Below the pieces are notes generated by a model that was not told the origin of the DNA, did not search any database, and saw only the letters and a program-made list of their open reading frames with translations. The position numbers and the translations under genes were made by a program. From an uncultured Clostridia bacterium (lineage in GTDB: Bacteria > Bacillota > Clostridia > Christensenellales > Aristaeellaceae), in NCBI GenBank assembly GCA_934630705.1, contig CAKTWP010000001.1:186001-250000 (forward strand): 64,000 nt of DNA, read 5' to 3'. How positions within the stretch are numbered: the first letter of the stretch is position 1; each line of letters opens with the position of its first letter. Below are positions 8,912-17,871 of the stretch, piece by piece.

Positions 8912-9658
8912 TCACAGCACCTTTTCCAGGAAGCTGATCAGCCGGGGGCTCTGGGGATGCTCGAACAGCTCCTTGGAGGGCTTATCTTCTTCGATATGGC
9001 CGCTGTCCAGGAACAGGGTACGGGTGCTGACCTCCCGGGCGAAACGCATTTCGTGGGTCACCACGATCATGGTCATCCCATCCTCGGCCAGCCGCTTCAT
9101 CACGTCCAGCACCTCGCCGATCATTTCCGGGTCCAGGGCGGAGGTGGGCTCATCAAAGAGCATCACCTCGGGGTTCATCATCAGCGCCCGTACGATGGCG
9201 ATGCGCTGCTTCTGGCCGCCGGAAAGCTGACTGGGATAGGCCAGCAGCTTGTCGCCCAGTCCCACGCGCTTGGCAAGCATTTCGGCCTTGGCTTCCGCTT
9301 CTGCCCTGGGCATTTTCTTGATTTTGACAGGCGCGGCGGTCATGTTGCGCATGATGTTCATGTTGTCAAACAGGTTGAACTGCTGGAACACCATGCCCAT
9401 CTTCTGGCGATGCACGTTAATATCCGTTTTTTTATCGCAGATGTCCACACCATCAAAGAAAATCTGCCCGGCAGTGGGCACCTCCAGCAGGTTCAGGCAG
9501 CGCAGGAAGGTGCTCTTGCCGCCGCCGGAAGGGCCGATGATGCTCACCACTTCGTTGCTGCAAAAGGTGGTGCTGATATTGTCCAGCACCTTCAGCCTGC
9601 CAAAGCTCTTGGTAAGGTTTCTCACCTCAATCATGGGCGCATTACTTTTTCCGGCCAC
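8912..9658 (-). CDS. Polar amino-acid ABC transporter, ATP-binding subunit (GlnQ type)
   Basis: ATPase that powers uptake of a polar amino acid. 248 aa with Walker [10 protein letters not shown] (about residues 40-48), signature LSGGQKQR, Walker [16 protein letters not shown] and switch VTHEMRF, all typical of the GlnQ/ArtP family. Its start overlaps the permease gene end by 17 bases. It is the last gene of a minus-strand operon of binding protein, permease and ATPase. Confidence 0.93.
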   Translation of the reverse strand: MAGKSNAPMIEVRNLTKSFGRLKVLDNISTTFCSNEVVSIIGPSGGGKSTFLRCLNLLEVPTAGQIFFDGVDICDKKTDINVHRQKMGMVFQQFNLFDNMNIMRNMTAAPVKIKKMPRAEAEAKAEMLAKRVGLGDKLLAYPSQLSGGQKQRIAIVRALMMNPEVMLFDEPTSALDPEMIGEVLDVMKRLAEDGMTMIVVTHEMRFAREVSTRTLFLDSGHIEEDKPSKELFEHPQSPRLISFLEKVL

Positions 9659-10337
9659 GGGACATCCTCCTCTCCATCAGGGCGATCAGCCGGCCGCCGA
9701 TAAACGTCATCACGAAATACAGCGCGGCGGCGATAAACAGGCATTCCAGCACCATGTAATTCTTCGATTTCACCCGGTCGGTCTGATACATCAGATCGGC
9801 GATGGCGATCACGGATGTGATGGAGGATTCCTTAATCACGGTAACAAATTCATTGCCCAGCGCCGGCAGAATATTGCGGATGGCCTGGGGCAGGATTACC
9901 AGCGTCATGGCCTGGCTTTTTTTGAAACCCAGGCTGCGGGCTGCCTCCATCTGGCCCACGTCCACCGCCTGAATGCCCGAGCGGATCACCTCCGCCACGT
10001 AGGCGCAGCTGTTCATGCTCATGGCCACGATGCCTGCGGCAAAGCGCTGAAAATTAGGGATGAAGGGCACATCCGGGAACGTGACGCCGATCATGGGCAA
10101 GCCGTAAAAAATGAACATCAGCTGCACCAGCAGCGGCGTGCCGCGGACAAACTCGATATACGCGGTGGCAAACCATTTGAGGGGCTGAATTTTGCTCAGC
10201 CGGGCCATGGCCATCAGCGTGCCCAGAATCACGCCGAAGAAAACGGAAAAGAAGGCGATAATCAGCGTGTTCTGGACACCGGTAAGAAACATGCCGCTGT
10301 ATTTGGTCAGGGTTTGCCAGACATTCTCAAAAAACAT
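9642..10337 (-). CDS. Polar amino-acid ABC transporter permease (HisM/GlnP type)
   Basis: Integral membrane subunit of about 231 aa with five or so hydrophobic segments. The EAA-loop region [20 protein letters not shown] is near residues 140-159, as in HisM/GlnP permeases. ATG 10337 is chosen over a longer start at 10388 because GGGAGGAAGCAC sits immediately in front of it. It lies between the binding-protein and ATPase genes; substrate specificity cannot be read from the sequence. Confidence 0.92.
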   Translation of the reverse strand: MFFENVWQTLTKYSGMFLTGVQNTLIIAFFSVFFGVILGTLMAMARLSKIQPLKWFATAYIEFVRGTPLLVQLMFIFYGLPMIGVTFPDVPFIPNFQRFAAGIVAMSMNSCAYVAEVIRSGIQAVDVGQMEAARSLGFKKSQAMTLVILPQAIRNILPALGNEFVTVIKESSITSVIAIADLMYQTDRVKSKNYMVLECLFIAAALYFVMTFIGGRLIALMERRMSRGRKK

Positions 10338-10375
10338 GTGCTTCCTCCCACAGATCGGATATAACATGCCGAAGG

Positions 10376-10404
10376 CCGGAAAGCCCACCTGCGGGGCTTC
10401 CCGG
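10376..10404 (-). other. Stem-loop between binding-protein and permease genes
   Basis: Arms CCGGAAAGCCC (10376-10386) and GGGCTTCCCGG (10394-10404), one mismatch, no T-run after it. Such hairpins commonly protect or attenuate transcripts so that binding protein exceeds permease; that role is inferred. Confidence 0.5.
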
Positions 10405-10427
10405 CATCGGTTTTATGCATGCGGTTC

Positions 10428-11234
10428 TCAGTCGCCGGTAGCGCCGGTGGCGGCCACAGCCGCGTCATAAGCGGCCTGATAGGAGCCGTCGGCCACCGCC
10501 TGATCAATCACCTGGTTTACGATTTCCATGAAGGCGTCATTGCCCTTGGCCACAATGCCGGCCTTGCCGAAGGACGCTTCTTCATCGCTGAAAGCGAAAT
10601 TGGCCACTTCCAGCGCGCCCTCGCTCTGCTCCACCAGGGACATGCCCACGGCGTAGTCCACCACGAAGCCCGCGATGTTGCCATTCTTGGTTTCCAGCGC
10701 CAGATCCGGATACTTGGCCAGCTCAAACAGCTCGGAATCCGGCAGCGCCTTCACAACCAGCTCGCTCTGGATGGTGCCCAGCTGCGCGCCCACCTTCTGG
10801 CCCGCCAGGGCTTCCTTGGTGGAATAGGTATCCGCATTGCCGGCCTTAACGATCAGCAGCTGCGCGCTCTTTTCATACTGGTTGGTGAAATCGATCACCT
10901 GCGCCCGTTCCTCGGTGATGGTGAAGGCGGCCAGACCCATATCCACCATGCCGCTCTGCACGGCGGGGATGATGCCGTCAAAGGCCATATCCTGCATTTC
11001 CAGCTTCACGCCCAGGGCTGCGGCGATCTGCTCGGCCAGCCAGATATCGCAGCCGGCGAAGTTGCCGTCGTCATCAATGTATTCATAGGGAGGATAGGTG
11101 GCTTCCGTGCCGACCACCAGCACACCCTTGGCCTTGATCTTATCCACCAGCGTATCTTCCGCCAGCGCCATACCCGCAGCGCACACCAGGCACAGGGCCA
11201 TTACCAACGCGATCATTTTCTGAAACAGCTTCAT
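10428..11234 (-). CDS. Amino-acid ABC transporter substrate-binding protein
   Basis: Extracellular family 3 solute-binding protein of 268 aa. Signal peptide MKLFQKMIALVMALCLVCAA ends near AMALA; no lipobox cysteine is visible. VLVVGTEATYPPYEYID and SGMVDMGLAAFTITEERAQV are the typical polar amino-acid binding motifs. ATG 11234 follows GGAGGAGAAAAC; an upstream in-frame codon at 11297 is less likely. First gene of the importer operon, with a strong promoter upstream. Confidence 0.93.
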   Translation of the reverse strand: MKLFQKMIALVMALCLVCAAGMALAEDTLVDKIKAKGVLVVGTEATYPPYEYIDDDGNFAGCDIWLAEQIAAALGVKLEMQDMAFDGIIPAVQSGMVDMGLAAFTITEERAQVIDFTNQYEKSAQLLIVKAGNADTYSTKEALAGQKVGAQLGTIQSELVVKALPDSELFELAKYPDLALETKNGNIAGFVVDYAVGMSLVEQSEGALEVANFAFSDEEASFGKAGIVAKGNDAFMEIVNQVIDQAVADGSYQAAYDAAVAATGATGD

Positions 11235-11288
11235 TGTTTTCTCCTCCATTTTAAATAGTTCGTTGGTTGAATTCGGTTTACGTGTATT

Positions 11289-11316
11289 ATTATACATAAT
11301 CTATTGAGAATGTCAA
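11289..11316 (-). promoter_or_regulatory. Promoter of the amino-acid importer operon
   Basis: Minus strand TTGACA (11311-11316), 16-base spacer, TATAAT (11289-11294): near-perfect sigma-A promoter about 55 bases before the binding-protein ATG. Confidence 0.7.
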
Positions 11317-11343
11317 CCCTTTTTTTGAATATTTTTTCATTGT

Positions 11344-12522
11344 TTATTCAGCAGCCGTATCCGGGAAGGATTCTGCCAGCGCAGCCATTCTTTCCATGGC
11401 CTCCCGGAGCTTTTCCATGGATACGGTGCAGGCGATGCGGAAATGGCCCTGTCCCGCCTGGCCAAAGGCTCCGCCGGGTGTGGCCATGATATGCGCTTTC
11501 TCCAGCAGCTGCTGGCAGAAAGCAAAATCAGTCAGGCCGGTTTTGCCAATGCCGGGGAACAGATAGAAGGTGCCCCGGGGGCGCAGAAGCGTCAGATACG
11601 GCATCTGTTCTATGCAATCCGCTGCATAATATACGCGGGCTTTATACTGGGAGATGTATTGCTCCTGAATATCCCTGCGCAGCTTCAGCGCCTCGATGGC
11701 CGCCCGCTGAGACACGGAGGGCGCGGAGTAGGTAAGCCCGCCATTCACATAATGAAACGCCTGAATCAAATCGGGATGGGCGATGATGCATCCCACCCGC
11801 CAGCCAGTCATCATGAAATTCTTGGAGAAGCTGTTCAGGGTCACTGTGCGGTCCGCCATGCCGGGGATGGTGCGCATGGGGACAAACGCGCCGTCGTAAA
11901 GATAGCGGGTATAGATTTCATCCGCGATGGCCAGCAGATCATATTCCCGGGCCAGCCGGGCCAGCATTTCCAGGGCCGGACGATCAAAGGACGCGCCGGT
12001 GGGATTGCAGGGGCTGTTCACGATAAAGGCGCGGGTGCGCTCGGTGACGGCGGCGCGAATGTCTGCTTCCTTGGGCAGATAGCCGTCCCCTTCCCGGGTG
12101 ACGATCTCCACCGCCTTGCCCCCCGCCAGCTCAATCTGCTGCTTATAAATGGAGAAATACGGCCCGAACACGATCACTTCATCCCCGGGGTTGAGCAGCC
12201 CCAGCATCACCTGGGCCATGCCCATGCAGCTGGACGTGGTCACCAGCACCTCTTTGGGCGTGATCGTCTGGCCGAAATCCTCCTGCCAGGCCGCGCAGAT
12301 GGCGTCAATCAGCTCCGGATCGCCCTTGGGATCGCCGTAATGGGTATGGCCGGCGCAGGCGTCGCGATATGCCGCGTCGATAATCCGCCGGTCGGTCACA
12401 TAATCCGTATCGCCAATGCTCAGGTCAATCACATCGTTATATCGTCCCAGTGCGTCCGTATCCAGCGACAGGCTGGCATGGCTCTGCTGAAACCGTTTGG
12501 CCACATATTGCGACATTGCCAT
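11344..12522 (-). CDS. Class I/II pyridoxal-phosphate aminotransferase
   Basis: 392-aa fold-type I aminotransferase. NSPCNPTGASFD (169-180), ADEIYTRYLYD (200-210; D201, Y204) and SFSKNFMMTGWRVG (PLP lysine K234) are the class I signatures. It resembles PatA/AspC-like enzymes; the substrate is not predictable. It begins three bases after the stop of the LarA-family gene, so the two are probably co-expressed, perhaps acting on a 2-hydroxy acid and its amino-acid counterpart (inference). Confidence 0.9.
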   Translation of the reverse strand: MAMSQYVAKRFQQSHASLSLDTDALGRYNDVIDLSIGDTDYVTDRRIIDAAYRDACAGHTHYGDPKGDPELIDAICAAWQEDFGQTITPKEVLVTTSSCMGMAQVMLGLLNPGDEVIVFGPYFSIYKQQIELAGGKAVEIVTREGDGYLPKEADIRAAVTERTRAFIVNSPCNPTGASFDRPALEMLARLAREYDLLAIADEIYTRYLYDGAFVPMRTIPGMADRTVTLNSFSKNFMMTGWRVGCIIAHPDLIQAFHYVNGGLTYSAPSVSQRAAIEALKLRRDIQEQYISQYKARVYYAADCIEQMPYLTLLRPRGTFYLFPGIGKTGLTDFAFCQQLLEKAHIMATPGGAFGQAGQGHFRIACTVSMEKLREAMERMAALAESFPDTAAE

Positions 12523-12525
12523 GGC

Positions 12526-13803
12526 TCATTCCTCCTCCACATAGGGCACCACCGTGGCCCCGTTGGGAATCACATACAGAGACTTTTTCGAAAGCGCCGC
12601 ATCCCGCAGCAGGGCGTTCATATCGCTGTACGCCCGGATGCCCATGGGGGCCACCACCTCCGGGGGAATGGACGTGAGCATCAGGATGCGATAGCGCCGG
12701 GCCTGCTCGCAGTTAAGCAGGAAAATGTAGCCCGGCACGGTAAAATGGCTGCGCAGACGCTGCTCCATTGTGCCGTCCTGCAGCGGGCCGATCCAATCGA
12801 AGTATTCCGCGGGACCGCCGCCATCCCGGGCCTCGATGATGAGGATCAGCGTGCCGCCCTCCTTCAGGCCGGACTCCACGTTATCGATGGTCTTGGTGCC
12901 CTGATAGAGGGACATATCCTTGGGAAAACCGCCGCAGGAGGCGATAATCGCGTCCGCTTTTTCCCGGACGGGCACCCGATAAATCCGGTCCACTGCCCGG
13001 CAGGCTTCCTCCCAGGAATGGAGATAATGCCCGGCGTAAATCTGTGCCAGCTGCATATCGGCGTTCAGCACCAGATTGATCATAAACAGGCTTTTCATCA
13101 GCCCGGCGGCCTCGGTCATGTCCTCATGGAGGGGATTATCCTGAAGCACGCCGTTGCCAATCCGGGGATTGCTGCGCAGGCACTTGGGATCCAGCGAGAA
13201 GGCGTGGTTATGACAGATGGTCTCCATGCCGCTGATGCCGGGCAGAATGCTCTTGCGCCCGCCGCCATACCCGGCCATCACATGATGCACGCATGCGCCC
13301 AGGCAGATCACCCGATCCGCCGCCGCCGCAATGGGATTCACAAAGACCGGCGTGCCATGGGGCGTGGTGCCCATATAGGCCAGATCCTTGGCCAGGCAAT
13401 CGTGGTTCACCACCCGCACCCGGTCAAACACCGCGTCGGTCACCAGCTTGCGCAACTCCTGCTCGTCGCCGCCTTCGTGGGTGCCATTGGCCACGATGAT
13501 GGTCACATCCTGCAAATCCACCCCGCAACGGCTCTGCAGATAATTCAGCAGCGGCGGGATCACTTTATCCTGCCGCATCCAGAACCGGGACATGTCGCTG
13601 ATAATCAGGGCGATCTTTTCTCCGGGATGTGCATAAGCATGCATGGGAACGCTGTCAATGGGATGATCCAGCGCCTGGGAAAGGGCGGAGGGAATATCCG
13701 AAACGGGCGGGCATTCGTTGCCCGTCAATACGCCTAAAATATGGGTCTCATCCAGGGAGGCGGTCACTGTGCCGTCCCCATAGCGGAAGGTAAAATCCTG
13801 CAT
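12526..13803 (-). CDS. LarA-family nickel-pincer-dependent racemase
   Basis: 425-aa member of the lactate racemase (LarA) family, which interconverts 2-hydroxy-acid enantiomers with a nickel pincer nucleotide cofactor. NGTHEGGD (H109) and GACVHHVMAGYGGGRKSILPGI (H173/H174 and K184, the lysine that holds the pincer cofactor) match family motifs, as does METICHNH (H200). The positions fall almost exactly on the known L. plantarum LarA residues. No larB, larC or larE maturation gene is in the window, so these must be unlinked. Substrate may not be lactate, since many homologues act on other hydroxy acids. Confidence 0.88.
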   Translation of the reverse strand: MQDFTFRYGDGTVTASLDETHILGVLTGNECPPVSDIPSALSQALDHPIDSVPMHAYAHPGEKIALIISDMSRFWMRQDKVIPPLLNYLQSRCGVDLQDVTIIVANGTHEGGDEQELRKLVTDAVFDRVRVVNHDCLAKDLAYMGTTPHGTPVFVNPIAAAADRVICLGACVHHVMAGYGGGRKSILPGISGMETICHNHAFSLDPKCLRSNPRIGNGVLQDNPLHEDMTEAAGLMKSLFMINLVLNADMQLAQIYAGHYLHSWEEACRAVDRIYRVPVREKADAIIASCGGFPKDMSLYQGTKTIDNVESGLKEGGTLILIIEARDGGGPAEYFDWIGPLQDGTMEQRLRSHFTVPGYIFLLNCEQARRYRILMLTSIPPEVVAPMGIRAYSDMNALLRDAALSKKSLYVIPNGATVVPYVEEE

Positions 13804-13848
13804 AAGCGGCTCCTTTCAGCGGTGATGCATAAAAATTCACCACGCCTG

Positions 13849-13877
13849 ATTGTACCATGCTCCCGCGCCTTTGTCCA
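13849..13877 (-). promoter_or_regulatory. Predicted promoter of larA-like/aminotransferase operon
   Basis: Minus strand TGGACA (13872-13877), 17 bases, TACAAT (13849-13854); 45 bases before the ATG. Confidence 0.5.
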
Positions 13878-13960
13878 GCCCTGAACGAAAAGAAAACAGC
13901 GCGGCGCTGCGGAAAGGGATTTCGTTCATGAGAAGTTTACAGTTTCCGCGGATGTTTCCT

Positions 13961-13988
13961 TTGAAAAAAACGGATTCTGTGGTATACT
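13961..13988 (+). promoter_or_regulatory. Predicted promoter of polA operon
   Basis: TTGAAA (13961-13966), 16 bases, TATACT (13983-13988), then a GAGGTG ribosome site and ATG at 14007. Confidence 0.6.
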
Positions 13989-14006
13989 GACAGATGAGGT
14001 GATTTC

Positions 14007-16544
14007 ATGCGGGAAACCCTGCTGGCCGTAGATGGCAACAGCCTGATGCATCGGGCTTTTCATGCGCTGCCGCTGATGGATGCGGGCGGCGTTTACACCA
14101 ATGCCGTGCATGGCTTTTTATCCATGCTGCTCAAGGCGATGCAGGAGCTTTCGCCGCGGTATATTGCCGTGGCCTTTGACGAGCATGCGCCCACCTTCCG
14201 CCATACCGCTTATGCGGATTACAAGGCGGGCCGCCGGGCCACCCCGGAGGAGCTGCGGCCCCAGTTCGGCATCATCCGGGAAATTCTCTCGCAGATGCAT
14301 CTGGGCGTTCTGTCCGTGGAGGGCTATGAGGCGGACGACATTCTGGGCACCCTTTCCCGCAAATGCCGGGAAAACGGGCTGGATTGCGTGATTCTCACCG
14401 GCGACCGGGACGCTTTGCAGCTTATTGGCGATGGCACCCGGGTGCTGTTCACCCGCAAGGGCATCACCGAAAGCACCCTCTTTGACGCAGCCGGCGTGAA
14501 GGCGTTTTTCGGTGTTACCCCCGAACAGGTGACGGACTGGAAAGGCCTGATGGGCGATGCCAGCGACAATATCCCCGGCATCCCGGGGGTAGGCGAAAAA
14601 ACGGCGCTGAAGCTGCTGAATGAATACGCCACGCTGGAGAACGTGCTGGCCCACGCCGGGGACATCAAGGGCAAGCTGGGCGAAAAAATCCGGGACAATG
14701 CGGAGTTGGCCCGCTTCTCCAAGGATCTGGCCACCATTCGCCCCACCGCGCCCATTGCCTTCGATCTGGACGCGTTTGACGCGTCCCATATGCAGGATGG
14801 ATTGGCGGCGCTGCGGAAATATCAGCTGAATGGCATTGCCGGTCGGCTGGAAAAGCTGGCGGGAGACGCCGCGCCCGCTCCCGAGGCAGCGCCCGAGCAG
14901 GAGATCGTGCTGGAAACGCTTGCTACCCGGGAAGCCATTGCCGCGTTCCTGGGAAAGACAGCAGGGCAGCCTACGGCCCTGCATGTAACCCCCACCCGCC
15001 TGACCCTGGCCACGCCGGGGCAGGGCGCGGAAATCGCCCTGCAGCAGGACATGCTGTCCGCCGGGCTGCTGCCCGAGGAAGCCTGGGATGCGCTGCGGCC
15101 GGCGCTGGATCGGCCCCTGTATGTGCATGACGGCAAGCGGCTTTTGCATCTGCTTGCCGGGTATCATCTGCCGCTGCCCCATTTTGCCTGGGATACCATG
15201 CTGGGGGCCTATCTGCATAATCCCCAGGAGAAATCCTACGCGCTTTCCGGCTTTGCCCGGGAGGACGCATCCGGTGTGCTGCAGCTGGCCCAGCGCCAGC
15301 GCAGGGCCTTGGAAGAAGAAGGCATGCTGCAGCTGATGCAGGATGTGGAAATGCCGCTTTTGTATGTGCTCTTTGATATGGAGCAAAGCGGGTTTCAGGT
15401 GGATGCCGGGGTGCTGCGGACGCTGGGCGCGGCATTTACGGAAGAAACCGAAGCGCTCAAGGAGCAGGTGTATCAGCTTTCCGGCGTTCACGGGTTTAAT
15501 CTGAACAGCCCCCAGCAGCTGGGCAAGGTGCTCTTTGAAACGCTGGGGCTTAAGGCCGGCAAGAAAACCCAACGGGGCTATTCCACCGACGCGGACACGC
15601 TGGAAAGCCTGCTGAACGCGCATCCCTGCATCGCGCCCATTCTTAAGTACCGGCAGATCGTGAAGCTGAACAGCACCTATATCGATGCGCTGCTGCGCAA
15701 AATGGACGCATCCGGCCGGGTGCATACCTTCTTTGATCAGACCGGCACGGCCACCGGCCGCATTTCCTCCAGCGAACCCAATCTGCAGAATATCCCCGTG
15801 CGCACGGAGCTGGGCCGGGAGATTCGCAAGGCCTTTGTGGCCGGTCCGGGCTGCGTGCTGGCAGATGCGGATTATTCCCAGATCGAGCTGCGGGTGCTGG
15901 CCCATCTGTCCCGGGACGCGGCCATGACCGACGCGTTCCAAAAAGCCCAGGATATTCATACCCGTACCGCCGCAGAGGTTTACGGCGTGCCCATGGAGCA
16001 GGTGACGGCCGAAATGCGTTCCAGCGCCAAGGCGGTGAATTTCGGGCTGGTGTACGGCATCAGCGATTTCGGCCTGGCCCGGAACATCGGCATTTCCCAG
16101 AAGGAAGCCGCCGCCTTCATCGCCCGGTATTTCGCCCGCTATCCCGCCATCAAGGCCTATATGGACCAGGCCGTGCGGCAGGGCTATGATCAGGGCTACG
16201 CCGTAACCATGATGGGCAGGCGGCGGCAGCTGCCCGAGCTCAAGGCCGCCAACGCCAATACCCGAAACTTTGGCGAACGCGCCGCCATGAATACCCCGGT
16301 GCAGGGCACGGCGGCGGATATTATCAAGCTGGCCATGGTGCGGGTGCATGGCGCGCTGAAGGAGCAGGGGCTGAAGGCCCGATTGATTCTGCAGGTGCAC
16401 GACGAGCTGATGATCGAAGCGCCCCGGGAGGAAGAAGCTCAGGTCAGCGCGCTGCTCAAGCGCTGCATGGAAGAAGTGGCCGCCCTGTCGGTGCCGCTGG
16501 TAGCAGAAGTAAAAACCGGCGAAAGCTGGTATGAAACCAAATGA
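14007..16544 (+). CDS. polA: DNA polymerase I
   Basis: 845-aa family A polymerase for Okazaki-fragment processing and repair. The N-terminal 5'-nuclease (1-290) shows VDGNSLMHRAFHALP, EADDILGTL, TGDRDALQL and GIPGVGEKTA. The central domain (300-440) lacks the acidic DEDD residues of a working 3'-5' exonuclease, so proofreading is probably absent, as in many Bacillota. The polymerase domain has motif A DADYSQIELRVLAHLSRD (about 617), motif B NFGLVYGI (about 675) and motif C LQVHDELM (about 795). It is followed by coaE with a 4-bp overlap. Confidence 0.97.
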   Translation: MRETLLAVDGNSLMHRAFHALPLMDAGGVYTNAVHGFLSMLLKAMQELSPRYIAVAFDEHAPTFRHTAYADYKAGRRATPEELRPQFGIIREILSQMHLGVLSVEGYEADDILGTLSRKCRENGLDCVILTGDRDALQLIGDGTRVLFTRKGITESTLFDAAGVKAFFGVTPEQVTDWKGLMGDASDNIPGIPGVGEKTALKLLNEYATLENVLAHAGDIKGKLGEKIRDNAELARFSKDLATIRPTAPIAFDLDAFDASHMQDGLAALRKYQLNGIAGRLEKLAGDAAPAPEAAPEQEIVLETLATREAIAAFLGKTAGQPTALHVTPTRLTLATPGQGAEIALQQDMLSAGLLPEEAWDALRPALDRPLYVHDGKRLLHLLAGYHLPLPHFAWDTMLGAYLHNPQEKSYALSGFAREDASGVLQLAQRQRRALEEEGMLQLMQDVEMPLLYVLFDMEQSGFQVDAGVLRTLGAAFTEETEALKEQVYQLSGVHGFNLNSPQQLGKVLFETLGLKAGKKTQRGYSTDADTLESLLNAHPCIAPILKYRQIVKLNSTYIDALLRKMDASGRVHTFFDQTGTATGRISSSEPNLQNIPVRTELGREIRKAFVAGPGCVLADADYSQIELRVLAHLSRDAAMTDAFQKAQDIHTRTAAEVYGVPMEQVTAEMRSSAKAVNFGLVYGISDFGLARNIGISQKEAAAFIARYFARYPAIKAYMDQAVRQGYDQGYAVTMMGRRRQLPELKAANANTRNFGERAAMNTPVQGTAADIIKLAMVRVHGALKEQGLKARLILQVHDELMIEAPREEEAQVSALLKRCMEEVAALSVPLVAEVKTGESWYETK

Positions 16545-17155
16545 GCGCTTATGTGATCGGGCTCACGGGGGGCATTGCCTGCGGGAAAAGCAATCTCTCC
16601 TCCGCCCTGCGCGCCGCCGGCGCTCAGGTGATTGATGCGGACGCCTTATCCCGGGCGACCACCGCTCCCGGTGGCCCGGCCCTGCCCGCCATCCGCAGCG
16701 CATTCGGAGATGCAGTGTTTGATGGCAATGCGCTCAATCGCCGGGCGCTGGGGCAATTGGTGTTTGCCGATGCGTCCGCCCGGGCGGCCCTGAACGGCAT
16801 CATTCATCCGCTGGTGCTCGCCCAAATGCGCCGGGAGATTGACAGCCGGGAGGGCATTGTGTTTCTGGATGTGCCGCTTTTATACGAATGCGGGATCGAT
16901 CGCTGGTGCAATGAGGTCTGGTGCGCCTATGTGCCCCAGCGGGAACAGCTGCGGCGGCTTCGCGCCCGGGATGGGCTCACCGGGAAAGAAGCGCTTTCCC
17001 GGGTGCGCGCCCAGATGCCGCCCCGGGAAAAGGCCCGCCGGGCGGATCAAATCATTCGCACCGATGGAAGCAGGGAATCCAGCGTCCAAATCGTTCTATC
17101 ATTATGGCAGGATCGCCTGGCCAAATTTTCGCAAGCCAAAGGAGAAACGCCTTGA
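16541..17155 (+). CDS. coaE: Dephospho-CoA kinase
   Basis: Last step of coenzyme A synthesis: phosphorylates the 3'-hydroxyl of dephospho-CoA. 204 aa with P-loop GLTGGIACGKSNLSSAL (residues 7-23), DADALSRATT and the lid region RRLRARDGLTGKEALSR. Start ATG overlaps the polA stop by four bases (ATGA). polA-coaE linkage is common in Bacillota. Confidence 0.95.
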   Translation: MSAYVIGLTGGIACGKSNLSSALRAAGAQVIDADALSRATTAPGGPALPAIRSAFGDAVFDGNALNRRALGQLVFADASARAALNGIIHPLVLAQMRREIDSREGIVFLDVPLLYECGIDRWCNEVWCAYVPQREQLRRLRARDGLTGKEALSRVRAQMPPREKARRADQIIRTDGSRESSVQIVLSLWQDRLAKFSQAKGETP

Positions 17156-17871
17156 ACAGTTTTCCCTCCCCCGGGGCCATGCCCCCAGCCCCTGCGGCTC
17201 ATGCGCCGGCGCGCAACCGGCGGGCCGTAAAGCGCCGTCCTCAGAAAAAGAAGCCGCTGACAACGGCGCAGCTGATCGTGCTGCTTGCTTTGCTGCTTTG
17301 CATCGCCATCGCCGCAGTGGCCGATGTGCTGGCCAGGCGCAGCATGGAAGCGCTGATCGCCCAGCGGGAAGCCCAGGCCCAGGCCTATGCCAACGAAGTG
17401 CGCCGCCATCAGACGGATTACCGGGAGCTGATCGAGTATTACGCCTATGCCAACGGCGTGGATCCCGCGTATGTGGCCGCCATTATCAAGCGGGAAAGCG
17501 ATTATGATCCCGGCGCAATCAGCCGCGTGAACGCCAAGGGCCTGATGCAGATCATGCCTGATACCGGCGAATGGCTGGCCCGCAAGGTCAAGGCAACGGA
17601 TTACAATCTCTTTGACCCGGAAACCTCCATTAAAATGGGCTGCTGGTATTTAGGGTATCTTAGCGGCCTGTTTGACGGCGATCCCATTCTCGTTGCCTGC
17701 GCCTATCACGCCGGTCAAGGCAACGTGCGCGGATGGGTGGAAAAGTATTCCGCCAATGGAAAAACCCTGACGCTGAACGAAATTCCCATGAACGACACCC
17801 GATATTACGCCGGAAAGGTGCTGAACGCCTATGCGATCTATCAACAGCATTATTACCCGCAGCATGATTAA
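17152..17871 (+). CDS. Membrane-anchored lytic transglycosylase (Slt family)
   Basis: Cleaves peptidoglycan between MurNAc and GlcNAc. A basic cytoplasmic N-terminus (RNRRAVKRRPQKKK) precedes a membrane segment at about residues 37-60. The SLT domain follows: NGVDPAYVAAIIKRESDYDP with the catalytic Glu in KRES, NAKGLMQIMPDTGEWLA, and YHAGQGNVRGWV. The start is a TTG at 17152 that shares bases with the coaE stop (TTGA) and has AAAGGAG eight bases ahead; no ATG fits. 239 aa. It belongs to the polA-coaE transcript. Confidence 0.88.
   Translation: MNSFPSPGAMPPAPAAHAPARNRRAVKRRPQKKKPLTTAQLIVLLALLLCIAIAAVADVLARRSMEALIAQREAQAQAYANEVRRHQTDYRELIEYYAYANGVDPAYVAAIIKRESDYDPGAISRVNAKGLMQIMPDTGEWLARKVKATDYNLFDPETSIKMGCWYLGYLSGLFDGDPILVACAYHAGQGNVRGWVEKYSANGKTLTLNEIPMNDTRYYAGKVLNAYAIYQQHYYPQHD

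Noticed and set aside
14324..16400. Possible second gene opposite polA
   Set aside because: Composition-driven shadow with no start signal or recognisable motif.
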